A stretch of DNA of 64,000 bases, from NCBI GenBank assembly GCA_010015805.1, contig ML978126.1:558001-622000 (forward strand). Direction: 5' to 3'. Position 1 is the stretch's first letter, and the number at the start of each line of letters is the position of its first letter. The notes under the pieces were generated by a model. The model was given only the letters and a program-made list of their open reading frames with translations, made no database searches and was not told the DNA's origin. Source of the DNA: Rhizodiscina lignyota (lineage: Eukaryota > Ascomycota > Dothideomycetes > Aulographales > Rhizodiscinaceae). A program made the position numbers and the translations under genes. Of this stretch, positions 32,708-43,295 are shown piece after piece.

Positions 32708-34705
32708 ATGGGGAGAAGGCCACGCCTCTGGAAGGTTGCCCACGCCTGTCTAACATTATGTCTTCTTCGGTACACATCTGCGATAGCTGTACGACCTTCA
32801 CTCGCTTACGAAACTTCGATTCACCTGTTTGCTCGAGACACTACCTGCGGGGGAGACTCCAATTATCGCACTTGTGGTGGGGATCTCCCATCGAACTGGT
32901 GCTGCTCGACCGGCAGCACTTGCATTCCACTCAATAATACCGGGACCGAAGCGGTAATATGCTGTCCACAGTCAGATAGCGGCAAATGCACGACAATCCA
33001 GCCCATCTCCTGCGACATTAGCAAACAAAACGCATCGGTCAACCCTCATTCGGAGTTGTTTACACAAGACCTCAGTCAGAAGTTGGGAACGTGTGGGCAG
33101 GGCACATGCTGTCCATTGGGATACTCGTGCAAGGACGACACGTGTGTCATGGATGAGGAAACGAAACAGAGTCCAGGGGTAAGAGCCTATTTGAACGCGA
33201 TTTCCCCATCTCCAAGTCTATCAACTGTTGTCATGGTGTATGCGCCTGCTCCATCTGTTTTTGGTATATTATCGACGATCAGCTTCCAATCTACCCAAAC
33301 AATTCCAAGCGCTTCAGATCTGCGGGTCCAAAAAGGGAACAGCGATTGCAGTGATCTTTATAAATGCCAAGACATGCTAACGTGAGCCATATGAACACAG
33401 GCAAAGGCTCCTGCAGAGTCATCACAATCTCTCCCCCCGTCCACAGTATCTCCACCTCTTTCGACTTCGAGCACACCATCAGCCGTATCCTCTACACCAT
33501 CATCCCTCATTTCTGATACGACTCCACCAAATGCGACGCCCACTCCACAGAATACCTCCGACTACCCTGCTCGCGCGGTACTGGCGGGCCTTTTCCCGGG
33601 AATTATTCTTGGGGCACTTTTGGGTGCGGCGATATTCTTCTATGTTCGCCACCGCAGCAATAAGCGGCTTGAGGCGTCGGAACGGAACAGTCAACGCAGC
33701 TCCTTTGGCGACAGAGGCTTCCAACAACAACGTCCACGACCACCGCCGCCGCCACCAGTGCAACAACGCGACACACATGTGCATTGGTACTCACGGTACT
33801 CAAATCATCTACACCCGCAACAGTATGGGCGAAACATCTCAGATCCAATATTTTACGCTCAGACGCCCAACCGTACAGACTTCTTGAAGCAGTCTCGCGG
33901 AAGCGACCATACGAGCAGCAGCGATAGCGCAAACAAGACGCTCGGACCAGTCACCCCAGAGCAGAATCAGAGATGGTATCGGCGCTCGCCCAGATTGTCG
34001 CCCAGGTTGCCCATGGGGACTTGGAGTTCCACAGTCACAGTGCCAACACTCTCTACTCCCAACCCGCAAAAGCATAGAGAAAACAGAGCCGCCTTAAATG
34101 AGCTGACTCCGACACCACAGGGGCGCGGTGTACTGAACCCTGCTCCCTACGCGCCCGGCTTAGCCATCACGACACCTTCCAGCAATCCTGTACGGGATTT
34201 CCTGAGACCGATATCACCATCTATGCAGTCCATCAAATCGTTCCACGCGCGGACAAAATCAGCAGAACGTGCCGCGATCGCAAACGGCTCGCCCCAACCA
34301 GCACGCAACGCCAGCGGGAAGAGCACCACCACAACCATAGCGTCGCGCTCAACGTCGGGCAGGAACCTGTCCCGCAGAGAAACGGCCACGAGCGGCGAGA
34401 CCATAAATTTCCTCCTCGCCCCAAGCGCGATGAGCACCGTGCCGTTGCGGCTGGGGAACGAGGTCAGATTCCAAGACGATGGTCCGCCGCCACGGCCGCC
34501 GAGCAAAATCAGCGAAGAGGGGCCTAGCGCAACATTAGCAGCGCCTTGGATAGAGCCAGCATTTTCCATTCCAGGGAGCCCGATTGATCGGGGCGGGGAC
34601 AGGGAGACATTGCAGCGGCCGGAGAGAATGACAAGATTTACGACACTCATGCTCGATGCGGGATTTGCGCACGGGAGCCCTGGGAAGGCTATTGCGAGGA
34701 CCTAG
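32708..34705 (+). CDS. Secreted-type cysteine-rich single-pass membrane protein
   Basis: CDS is join(32708..33178, 33401..34705), 591 aa. A basic, hydrophobic N-terminus (residues 1-26) looks like a signal peptide. The ectodomain (about 45-155) has paired cysteines: TCGGDSNYRTCGG, NWCCSTGSTC, ICCPQ, and GTCGQGTCCPLGYSCKDDTC. A Ser/Thr/Pro-rich, probably O-glycosylated stalk follows, then one transmembrane helix at about 216-240 (AVLAGLFPGIILGALLGAAIFFYV). The cytosolic tail of ~350 residues is disordered, with proline and basic patches. The layout resembles fungal wall-sensor-like or SKG6/Mid2-type proteins, but I do not recognise a named member. The 222-nt intron is long and its exact borders are less certain than others in the window. 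Confidence 0.8.
33179..33400 (+). other. Long (222-nt) intron with read-through coding potential
   Basis: The donor is GTAAGA and the acceptor ACACAG, with GCTAAC about 21 bases before the acceptor. The upstream frame stays open for 68 codons into the intron, up to TGA at 33383-33385. Retention would therefore give a protein ending before the transmembrane helix. Confidence 0.55.
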
Positions 34706-34929
34706 GCTTTTTACGAATTCTATGCACGGCGCGGCGGGCATTTTTTGTTCTTGATAGCGTTCTACCTTTCGTGTAAATACGGACGAGAGTATATACCCTT
34801 AGATTAACTCTCACAGAAGACTATTTTGGCAAATGTCACATGTCTTGGTGTATTCTACAGTGAACAACGCCCTTCTGCAGATTCATCTCTCTTCCGTCGG
34901 TCTTCTATAATGTGTGAAGATTTAAATAT

Positions 34930-35426
34930 TTACTTAGTTGCATTTCGACTTCGAGCTTGCGCATGCAGCTCGAGCCTCGATTCTATTATATGCGGGCGCT
35001 CGACTTGCTGCTTGGACTCATAGAGCGAGCATTGCTTCAGTTTAGTGCACTCGCTCAGCTTGCGGTCTGCGCATGGAGGTCGAGCTTCAATTCGATTATG
35101 CGCCGGCGCCCGTCTTGCAGCTTGCATACATGGGTCAAGCGTGAAGCTCTCGCAGTTTGGTCCACAGTCGACCCCGTCGCCCTTAGACCATTGCTGGCGT
35201 TCGAGCGCCGTTTGAAAGAGTGGGATCAAAGCACCGAAGCGCAACAACCAGTTGCGTTTCGTATCCAGGTTTTTGCCGTTGCAATGGTCGCATGGGACGC
35301 CTGATAGATCTTCTGGGAGGTACTCCGCCTTAATATACTGCTGGGCCGAGAGGCCCTGCTTCGGCAGTGTCGTCAGGAGAGCAGTAATCTCTAGGAGTAT
35401 GTGTCGTGATTATAAGGATAGAACAT
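34930..35426 (-). pseudogene. Possible frameshifted small gene
   Basis: On the minus strand a frame of 159 sense codons runs from 35409 to 34930 without an early ATG. An ATG at 35426 in another frame gives MFYPYNHDTYS and then stops at TAG, overlapping the start of the long frame. One shift would join the two, so this may be a broken gene; a short undetected intron is an alternative. The frame includes a Cys pattern (VPCDHCNGKN, VDCGPNC) and ends in two diverged copies of a ~110-bp unit. I recognise no family. Confidence 0.25.
34956..35170. repeat. Two diverged ~110-bp tandem units
   Basis: GCATGCAGCTCGAGC at 34961 aligns with GCATGGAGGTCGAGC at 35071. The similarity continues through CGATT.TATTAT, GCGCTCG/GCGCCCG, CTTG and the following CAGTTT.GT words. 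The offset is 110 bp, so this is an old tandem duplication. Confidence 0.5.
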
Positions 35427-35646
35427 TCTCGAGACAGTCAATAACTTAGAAAATGAATTTCCGTATTCGCTGTGGGTGTATTAGACAGACGCAGATGGGA
35501 GTGCAGAAATACTGCTACGAGAGATTAAAACTTTCGCTATAGAACAACAGACGTATAACCCGCTTAGAAACCAGCGTTCTATTGATATCTCAACCTGCAA
35601 AAAGCCTCCGCGATGCCGGGCTTCACATATCTCTCCGCCGCGAGGT

Positions 35647-36127
35647 CTAAATCTGTCGCACCAAGTCTCCTACCCAACCCACACCTTCTGGCCTGTTGAT
35701 TTCCATCACAGGACGATGTTCTCTCAACCACTTCTTGTCTTCCAGCGTCCCGGCCTTGATGAAGCGCATGGCCTTCATGTTCTCCGCCTCGGTCTGCGAG
35801 AAGACGGTCGTCCCACAATTCGAGCAGAAGCTGTTCGTGCACGTTGCCCCAGAGCTTCCGGGCCGCTGCCATTTCTTGATTGCGCTCGTTGATGAAGGAG
35901 AGAGATGCAGCTCGCTTGCAGGGACCATGAGGTTGGTGCCAAAGACGGTTCCGGACATCGCCTGGCATTGGACGCAGTGGCAGAGTGCCTAAATTCGGTC
36001 AGTAAGTATTATGAGTGCCGATATGTACCAGGGATTGGATTGAGCGGCGATTACACACCACGACGGGTTCCGGAGATGTTATTTCATACTGGACAGCCTG
36101 GCAAGAGCAACCGCCTTTCAACGTCAT
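35647..36127 (-). CDS. GFA/CENP-V domain protein 2
   Basis: CDS is complement(join(35647..35988, 36059..36127)), 136 aa. The first exon encodes MTLKGGCSCQAVQYEITSPE, and a 70-nt intron joins it to ALCHCVQCQAMSGTVFG. Zinc ligands are C7, C9, C28, C31, C78 and C81 (FCSNCGTTVF), the standard set for a compact glutathione-dependent formaldehyde-activating-like domain. The length is usual for the family. It differs strongly from GFA protein 1, which is longer and has another ligand spacing, so the two are not recent duplicates. Enzymatic activity and substrate are unknown. The donor GTGTGT is slightly unusual but acceptable. Confidence 0.85.
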
Positions 36128-37168
36128 TGTGAGAGCTGCGAGAGATGAATACAGTAGTTGTGAAGTCCCGGAATTTCCAAGAGAGCAGTTTCACAATGTG
36201 CTTGAACGCTAACCGTCAGTGTGTTCGCGGATCATCAACTCTGCGACGTGTCGTGGTAGCCGGCGCAAGTTTTATATTTGCAGCCACATAAGCCCTTAAG
36301 CTTGAGGGGTGATGAATTCCGCTGACAAAGTCGACCGAACCCTAGGCCAAAAAGCAATTGCGGTGGATAGTGCCAAAGCCGTCATTTCTGCCCAAGGATC
36401 GGAAGACCAGATGCATCTACCAGTGATCATGCTAATTCCTAGTAGCATCAGAGCTATCAAGGAGCACGCTACATGGATCCGGGGTGTGGATTTAAGAGCA
36501 ATAAGCGGGCTTTCCGAGCTCGGCTCTCTGCGCTAAAGCGGCCCGCGCGACCCAGAACCTTTGCACCGGGTCCTTAGGCATGCCGAATTCCCTGGAAAAC
36601 TCGCAAGCTGCAAGGCCGAGATAGATCTGCCTGAACAGCTCTGAGTCCGGATGTTGTACTGATCCCCGCTGAGTATGCCGCTTACGTGACCCTGGAACCT
36701 AGCGCGCCGCTGCAAGTCACCGAGCGAGGTACCAGAATTCGAAGTATCGGAGCATGGCATCATCAAGCACGGACGTCTGATCCATGGCAAAGCCTGAACA
36801 TTAGGCGGAAATACTCTGGACATGTCGAGACTGGTATACATTAAAAACATAGTAGCACCAACGTGCTTTGATTGGTCGTTAATCGGCGACACGTGACCAT
36901 CCAGTGGCCAATGGCGGCGGAAAAATATTTCCACGATTAATACGAGAGCAGAGAACCATCCCGTAAAGATGATATAAACAACATCAACGACTCAGCGAGA
37001 TATGACAGAATAGGAAATATATACAGCGAAGTTAAAGCACCTGACTTCGGAGATACCTGATAACGCTACAGCCGGTCACCGTATTTTCGCCGGCCGCTCG
37101 CATGGTCGCCAAAGAGGGAATATGGTATTTCTGAACAGTGACGTATTCGCGACTCCATCGTATTTGTT
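36128..37168. other. Intergenic region upstream of GFA protein 2
   Basis: About 1 kb. It contains the promoter of GFA protein 2 on its left and the 3' flank of the C2 gene on its right. No gene or repeat is supported. Confidence 0.5.
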
Positions 37169-39039
37169 TTATGCGGCACCTGTTGAAGTCGAAGGACCAC
37201 CTGTGGCATCATCAGTAGCGGTGACGGTCGCTCCGCCACCTGCGTCTGGCTGATCTCGACCTTTCGCCATGCCCTTGAATTTCTCTTTCTTTAAATCTTT
37301 CCTCGCACTAGCATCTCTCTTGACGGTCTTCAGAAGGCCATTATTTTGTTCTCCCTCGGCTTCCAGATCATCCAAGGCTTCTTCCTCACTACTGCTGATG
37401 CTTGAATCGCTTTGGTTCGCTTGCGTAAAGACAATGTGGTCACCCTCCTTCTTCTTACGCTCACGTTGCTCATCCTTCATCTTGCCCATCTTCTCTGCAT
37501 CCGCTTGACAGTCGAGCGTCACAATCTTCAGACCCGGAAAATTCGCTGACATGAACTCCTTGAGAAGTGGAAGAAGCTTGGCATTAGGCCTGTAGGTGCC
37601 ACTGTCATTGTCAATGACAAGTTCGAAGTATCGCGGATCATTTGGCGGTTCGTCTCCCGGTGGTCCATTGGGAATGTCTTCTGGTGGATGTGTTGGTACT
37701 TCATCATCGTCCACATCTTGCGAGGTGGCGTGCTTGTGTTTGAGACGTCGGATGAAGAATTCTCCACTGAACGCAATATAGATGCTCACATCACTATGCA
37801 TAGTGTGCTTGCTCAACAAGTCAATGCCAAACTCCTTTCCGGTCTCGGTGAAACGGAAGAGGGCATCGAGTGTAAGGACGTAGGTGAATATTCGTCCGCC
37901 TTTATCATAGTGTACGAGGTCCAGGAACTGGCGGGTCATGTCCAATGAGTGTGAAGGGAGGACTCCGTAGATAGAGTTTCTGTCGTACGTGTACACACGC
38001 GCGTGTTGATGGTGCAGAGTTTTGCTGAGAAGGAAGCCTCTAATGCCCTTCGCGGTGAACATCCCTTTGACGAATGGCTTGAACTCAACATATCGATGGT
38101 ACATTTGCCACGGTATTGGGCCGGTCAACTGCATCTGATTGGCTTGGAAGCTGGAGAGTAGATATCAGCATATGAGCCGGGGTGGTTTCCTGAATGTTAA
38201 TCTTACTTGTATTTCTGGACCCTCTTCTGCTCTGTGGCAGAATCAGGGGTTTGCTCATTGTCCGCGTCCCTCATACCGACGAAGCGGCCCAGCATAGGCG
38301 AGTAATGTCGGACAAACCAATTTGGTCCAGCGGTGTACACCCTTCCACCTTGATCGTCCTGTGTTCTTCCCAGAAGTTTGATGGACACATAGAGAAATCC
38401 ATTCATGTGCTTCGCCGTACCAATGCACGCTGCGAATATCCTCACGAAATATGCTCTCTTGCTTCCAGACCGCTTCTTGACTTTGTATCCCTCGTTCTCC
38501 AATCCTCTCCAATTCTCGCTCAATGAAGGAACAACAATATGCGCATTCCCTAATCGGTCATCGTGAGTCGCTGGGTCCTCGTCGTATATCCGTGCCTTCA
38601 GCTTGAAACCGCTCGCCGGGACATTCGCAATTATCCAATCGGTATTCCACTCAGGGTCCGTACTCTTTCGTATTGTAGGAGTTCGCAATTGCAGAGGCGG
38701 GTCTTCTTTATGTCTGGTCGGAAGATCCGTATACAATTGCGCAATTATATAAGGGTCGGAGGAGAGCGAATTGACGTCCGCCATGGGCAGGTTCGTCGCT
38801 CTGTGGAAGGTAATCTGGATCGTGTAACCTGGCGGAGCCCTTGGAAGCGGCGTCTGGTCGAAGCCGCCAGCTGGCTGGTCGTCCTTTGGCTTCTCATCCT
38901 GCGGTGGAGAATTTGGCGGTTCCTCGCGTGTCGTCCCCTCCATGTCGCGTTTCTCCGCATTACCGTTTGTTTGGGGCTCTTCAGCTGGTGGGCCACTCGG
39001 GGCTGGAACAGCGTCGGCGTTTTCTGACTCCGACGCCAT
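37169..39039 (-). CDS. C2-domain protein
   Basis: CDS is complement(join(37169..38150, 38207..39039)), 604 aa. After ~65 acidic, Pro/Glu-rich residues, one C2 domain starts with PPGYTIQITFHRATNLPMADVNSLSSDPYIIAQLY. The calcium-type aspartates are visible in SSDPY, KSTDPEWN and YDEDPATHDDRLGN, so Ca2+-dependent membrane binding is plausible. The middle region (VYTAGPNWFVRHYSPMLGRFVG and the following QLTGPIPWQMYHRYVEFKPFVKGMFTAKGIRG) is conserved in filamentous fungi but unnamed. The C-terminus is a charged Lys/Glu segment and a Gly/Thr/Ala tail. The 56-nt intron lies between VQKYN and FQANQ. Function is unknown; a lipid-binding adaptor role is a guess from the C2 domain. Confidence 0.85.
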
Positions 39040-39684
39040 AGTTACAAGTAAGGGTGCTGTTTGATAAGGCGTTCGGAGGGAGTAAATGGTTAATTAAAGG
39101 GAGACGGAACATAGAAGGAACATAGGATGACGGCAAAGGGGCAATTGAATGGCTGGAAGCTCTATCGAGGCGATGCAGGTCTGCGCGTGCGACAGTTGGA
39201 AAGTTGGCTAAGGCGACGTTAGTGGCGTTAGTGACGATCTTGGCAAGCTTGTTTCGATGCAGCCAATCAGGCCCAAAGCTGACGTGGTCTACGGGTCTCT
39301 TAGTGGCACAAACTGCGCTCTCCCCAGCTCGAGTTGTTGTGAGATTGCATCATAGTTAATCTATTTACGAGTGCAGCTACCCCAGAAACGTGCAGCGCTA
39401 TGCCAAACCAAGGTAGCCAAAATGGGAAATGCGAAAATCAAGACCTCCTAACCCTTTCCGTTCCTTTTGCGAAATTGTTGTTCTTCAATTGAAAAGCAGA
39501 AACAGAACGCTCACACCCAAACTCAGCTGACGGCTCCAAAGTGCTGGTGAGTAAAGCCAAGAACTAGCCAAGCAACAGTAAGATTACGATACCGGCAGGG
39601 GACCCCAGATGTTGCCCTTAAAACTATCGATAGCTCTTTCAAGTACTAAGGCTCTGTCATTGCCTCCACGACTTGAGAGATGCA
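39040..39684. other. Intergenic spacer upstream of the C2 gene
   Basis: 645 bases with no supported gene. It holds the C2-gene promoter and the 3' flank of the RTA1-like gene. Confidence 0.5.
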
Positions 39685-40951
39685 TCAGCGCTCCTTACGC
39701 GGAGTTTCCAACCGGTGAGGCTCTCCAAGGTCTTCCATCATCACTTGTCCCGCCTCTTCACCACCTCGTCTCTTCTTGTGCAGGAGTTCGGCAATCTCGC
39801 TTGGGTATTTCCAAATATACACGAGCATTACAGCGAGCATGAGCACTGCGTCGAAGACATAAAGGAACACCTCGTTCCTCAGCAAATATCCGTTGTTGCC
39901 CATGGCATATTCGATGACCCTGAATACGGAGCGGATCATGATGAGCGTGTTCGTAGCGTAGAGCACATACATGTGGCTCCGCCAGGGCATGGACTGCGAA
40001 GCCGCCGTCGGCATTTTACTTAATCGAAGATGGAATATTATTCCGGTGACGATGAAGAGGGCGAATACGATGACTTGGACCAGAAGGCCCCCAAGGATAA
40101 CGTCCTCTCCGAGCTTCACATTGGACGGATTGGTCTTGCCGGTGGATTGAATGCCGCCTCCTGCTCAGATGTCAGCAAATTGCAACGGGATCTCGTTTGG
40201 ATATTCAGTGATTTCCAGGGCACGCTGGGAAAGGATATGCTCCTTCTGATGTGCATGGTGAAACATTTGGTTGCATAGTTCCACTAAGTTTGAACAGACA
40301 TCTCTCCCACTCGAACTGTTGGACAGCTGGGCGTTTTGATAGAGGGGAAGCCATCTCAATCACGCCGTAACAATGGAGGATTTTCATGAAGTGGTGCACT
40401 CACCCGCGCCCTGGAGCAAGAAACAAGTAACGTCGCCGCTGACGAAAATTTTCGTGAGGAATCTTCTCTTGATGATGGAATGGGAGTCCCCATCGACCAA
40501 GAGGATGATCCGACCAAGCATCATGTACCTGTTCCGTCTGGTTAGTGCATACTGCGTGCCCCTGTTTTGCACTGAAGACGAACATAGATGCGGCGAACAA
40601 CGCAGGCGCGAGAAGCAAGAGAAGCGACTGAATGATGTACGGCCCAAGAGTCCAATTCGGTGATTGAGTCGAGTTTATAACACGGCCGATATATCCAATC
40701 CACTCGACTAGTTTAACATCTCGGTTAGCCATTGATTTGGGGCAAACTCCACGTTGGATGTGTAAAGGAGAAATCAGCGTACAACAGCCGCCTATCACGA
40801 AGGCAATGAAGAACCAAGTCCTCGTCCTAAACATCTTGTATACGTGGAAACCCGTGGCCAATGCAAACAGGACAATGAAGAGTACAGCAGCACCCTTATT
40901 GGGGTAATAGCGGTACTCTGACCAAGATGCCGTCTTGTAGTCTGTACCCAT
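39685..40951 (-). CDS. RTA1-like seven-helix membrane protein
   Basis: CDS is complement(join(39685..40160, 40404..40528, 40584..40707, 40783..40951)), 297 aa. RTA1/RSB1-like proteins have seven membrane helices. Characterised yeast members give resistance to 7-aminocholesterol or long-chain bases. Diagnostic blocks are EWIGYIGRVINSTQSPNWTLGPYIIQSLLLLLAPALFAASMYMMLGRIILLVDGDSHSIIKRRFLTKIFVSGDV, then LQGAGGG, GEDVILGGLLVQV and SVFRVIEYAMGNNGYLLRNEVFLYVFDAVLML. The splice at 40583 uses donor GTTCGT, needed to give AASMYMMLGR. The third intron is long (243 nt). ATG 40951 is chosen; the frame extends upstream without another ATG. It is divergent from a Upc2-like regulator, which may control it. 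Confidence 0.88.
40161..40403 (-). other. Unusually long (243-nt) intron of the RTA1-like gene
   Basis: Donor GTGAGT and acceptor GAGCAG flank 243 bases that contain stops in the frame. The protein is contiguous across it (LQGAG / GGIQSTGKTN), so the intron is well supported. Confidence 0.65.
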
Positions 40952-41518
40952 AATGAAAGATCTCTCGATTGGAAGTTTTCGATTTGGAATCTCAGAGTGA
41001 CAAGGTGTAAATGCCAAATGGCACGCGAGGAGATGCAATAGTGAAGTATCCAATTGGTGAGATCATGAAAAGAGAGGCCTGTGAGACAGGAGTATCCTTA
41101 TACCACGGCTTCTACCCAGCATTGTTGACATACTGCCGCTCTTTATGACACGCAATTCCGCCGGCCTTAGGCCCGTTGCTCGTACCTGAAGTACGAGCGG
41201 GTGGGGAACGAATGCGACATACATGGAGAGTGCCGCCAAGGCGTAAAGCTCGTTTCATTTACCTAGATCGGGGTTTAGGCGCCTGCAGTGACAAATTATG
41301 TGCAGCGCGACAAATGAGCTGCATGTATTGAAAACAAGCTATTCCTTACTAGTATGCTGCCAAATTACCCTACTTCGTACTCGCTTTCGTACGTACACGC
41401 ACCCAGTGGGCGGAATTCGAGGCTCAGCCCCAGTACCAGATCGCGAACAGGAGAGGCAGGTAGCCGTTAAGCCGACTTTCTTAACTACTGCCAATCACAT
41501 ACGTCTGTCGCTGGCTCA
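40952..41518. promoter_or_regulatory. Divergent promoter region RTA1-like / Zn2Cys6 factor 2
   Basis: 567 bases separate the two start codons on opposite strands, so both promoters lie here. A GTACCTGAAGTACGAG stretch with a partial palindrome occurs near 41183-41198, and CGTACGTACACGCACC near 41389. No known zinc-cluster site can be assigned with confidence. Confidence 0.5.
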
Positions 41519-43085
41519 ATGGCGCCTCGTCTCGGTCACAAGAAGTCCAGGAATGGTTGCGTTTCATGCAAGAGACGGAGAGTGAAGGTACAGTCTACCA
41601 CTTCCTTCTATCAACCCCTTTAGTTTGGCCGCGTGTATTCGTCCTTTCGCACTCTCTTTCGCATTATGAACTACTTCTGGAAAATGTTCGGCATGTTGTT
41701 GATCGTACCCCTTGGTTGATGCACTGTCAGAGTGCAGAGACATGGTTTCTATGCCGCCTTGATAGAGTTTCATATTCACCACATGCTCAACACACCACAA
41801 TCGCAACATACATGAGACTCCCAGCTGATTTTCTTTGCATTGCGACGAGAACATCCCATGCGGAGCATGTACGAGGTAAGATAGATATTCCGTGATGCAA
41901 ACTTGAAACTTAGAACTGTGCTAATTTGCTCCCCATTATTATCTTAGATATGGCTGGGAATGCTCTCTCATCCTTCGTCGTAGCCCAGCAGCGGCTACTC
42001 CTATGGCAGAAGGAAGCAGCAATGAAGTCTCAATAAGCCAACCGACTCCTCCGACGGAGCCAAAGGACTCTCCAGACGATTCACACATCTCATCACACCG
42101 AGATGAGACTCCGCAAATCGCGCCAGACCACTGGCTTCAAGATCTGGAACTACTGCATCAATATTGCACCAGCACTTACCGCACCTTGAGCGGCAGAAAC
42201 GACGTACACGATATGTGGCAGATCATCATACCTCGGATCGCCTTCTCCTGCGACTTTCTCATGCATGGCTTACTCGCTCTATCCGCTTTACACCTCGCTC
42301 ACCTCCAGCAATACAAACGACGACGGTACTATATCATCTCTACGTACCACCAGAATCTAGCGATAGGCGGATTCCGCTCCGCTTTACCAAATGTGACGCA
42401 GCAGAGTGCCGATAGCGTGATGGTCTCTGCAATCATCATTGCACTCTTTGCATTTGCATCGTCAGCGATGAAGTCCACCGACCCCAATGAGAGCTTCACC
42501 CTGAACGAAGTTGCGGAGCTGCTTGTGCTCGTACGCGGCATTGAAGATACACTGGCCGCTGGCAACACTCGAAGATGGGTCTACGAAGGCCCACTGGCGT
42601 CTATGCTTATGGTGCCGGGAGGGGACCGCGCGAATCCAACCACCTCTGCGAAAGACAGGGAGATCTTTTCCACACACTTTGCCGAGGTCCAGAAGCTTAT
42701 CGACCGAAGGAAAGATGATTTTCCACCAGAAGTAGTCGCGTCACTGAACGAGGGCCTCGTCGAGCTAGAGAGAACGTACGAAGTCATGCTAAAGTCGAAT
42801 CCGGTCATGAATTCGGGATATATCATGCGGTGGCCGAACGTCATTTCGATGGACTTCCTGTTCCTTATCCAACAACGGAACCCAATTGCTCTGATCATCT
42901 TGTCCTTATTCTGCGCCATGCTCCATTACCACGAGGACCGCTGGATCTGGTATCAATGGCCAGCGAGAGTGATAGATCTGTCGAGACAATCGCTGGATCC
43001 GGAGTGGCATAAGTGGATAGAATGGCCGAAGGATGTCGCCGCGAAGAACATGAAGTATATTAATAACGAGCACTATGGATCATGA
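41519..43085 (+). CDS. Upc2-like Zn2Cys6 transcription factor 2, with an irregular splice acceptor
   Basis: CDS is join(41519..41587, 41841..41875, 41948..43085), 413 aa. The zinc cluster is canonical at residues 14-40: C14-x2-C17-x6-C24-x5-C30-x2-C33-x6-C40. It is assembled from three exons. The rest matches the Fungal_trans_2 type found in Upc2/sterol-uptake regulators: WLQDLELLHQYCTSTYRTLSG, FLMHGLLALSALHLAHLQ, then GYIMRWPNVISMDFLFLIQQRNPIALIILSLFCAMLHY. The first intron (253 nt) ends in TTTCTTTGCAT instead of an AG, exactly where the third cysteine codon must begin. This may be a mutation, a sequencing error, or a misplaced border. If canonical splicing fails, the DNA-binding domain is lost; translation from the ATG at 42003 would give a protein without the cluster. 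It is divergent from the RTA1-like gene. Confidence 0.78.
41588..41840 (+). other. Long (253-nt) intron without an AG acceptor
   Basis: Donor GTACAG follows VK of the zinc cluster. The 3' end, CTGATTTTCTTTGCAT, is a good branch-and-pyrimidine context but ends in AT at 41839-41840. One base change (T to G at 41840) separates it from a standard GCAG acceptor. Confidence 0.55.
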
Positions 43086-43295
43086 GAGGGCTTGGGTGGT
43101 GCTCGGAGTTGGAGGGAAATCGGGTTGCACATATCCGGCATGAGACACGAGTTTTATTCGACCAAGGTGGATAGCAGGCGCTGGATATTTTCATTTTGAG
43201 CGATCAAATGTTGATCTACCGAGGGTATCGAAGCCCTAAATGATCCCCAACTCCAAGCTGTATACTCTGTGGATACGAAATGCGTCAACTGAAAC
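43086..43295. other. Convergent spacer
   Basis: A 210-bp region between the 3' ends of zinc-cluster factor 2 (+) and ECM29 (-). Nothing else is seen. Confidence 0.5.

Larger units (their letters stand above)
34706..35646. other. Spacer containing a probable broken gene
   Basis: Between the membrane-protein gene and GFA protein 2. The central part (34930-35426, minus strand) is described separately as a probable pseudogene; the flanks show nothing recognisable. Confidence 0.45.
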
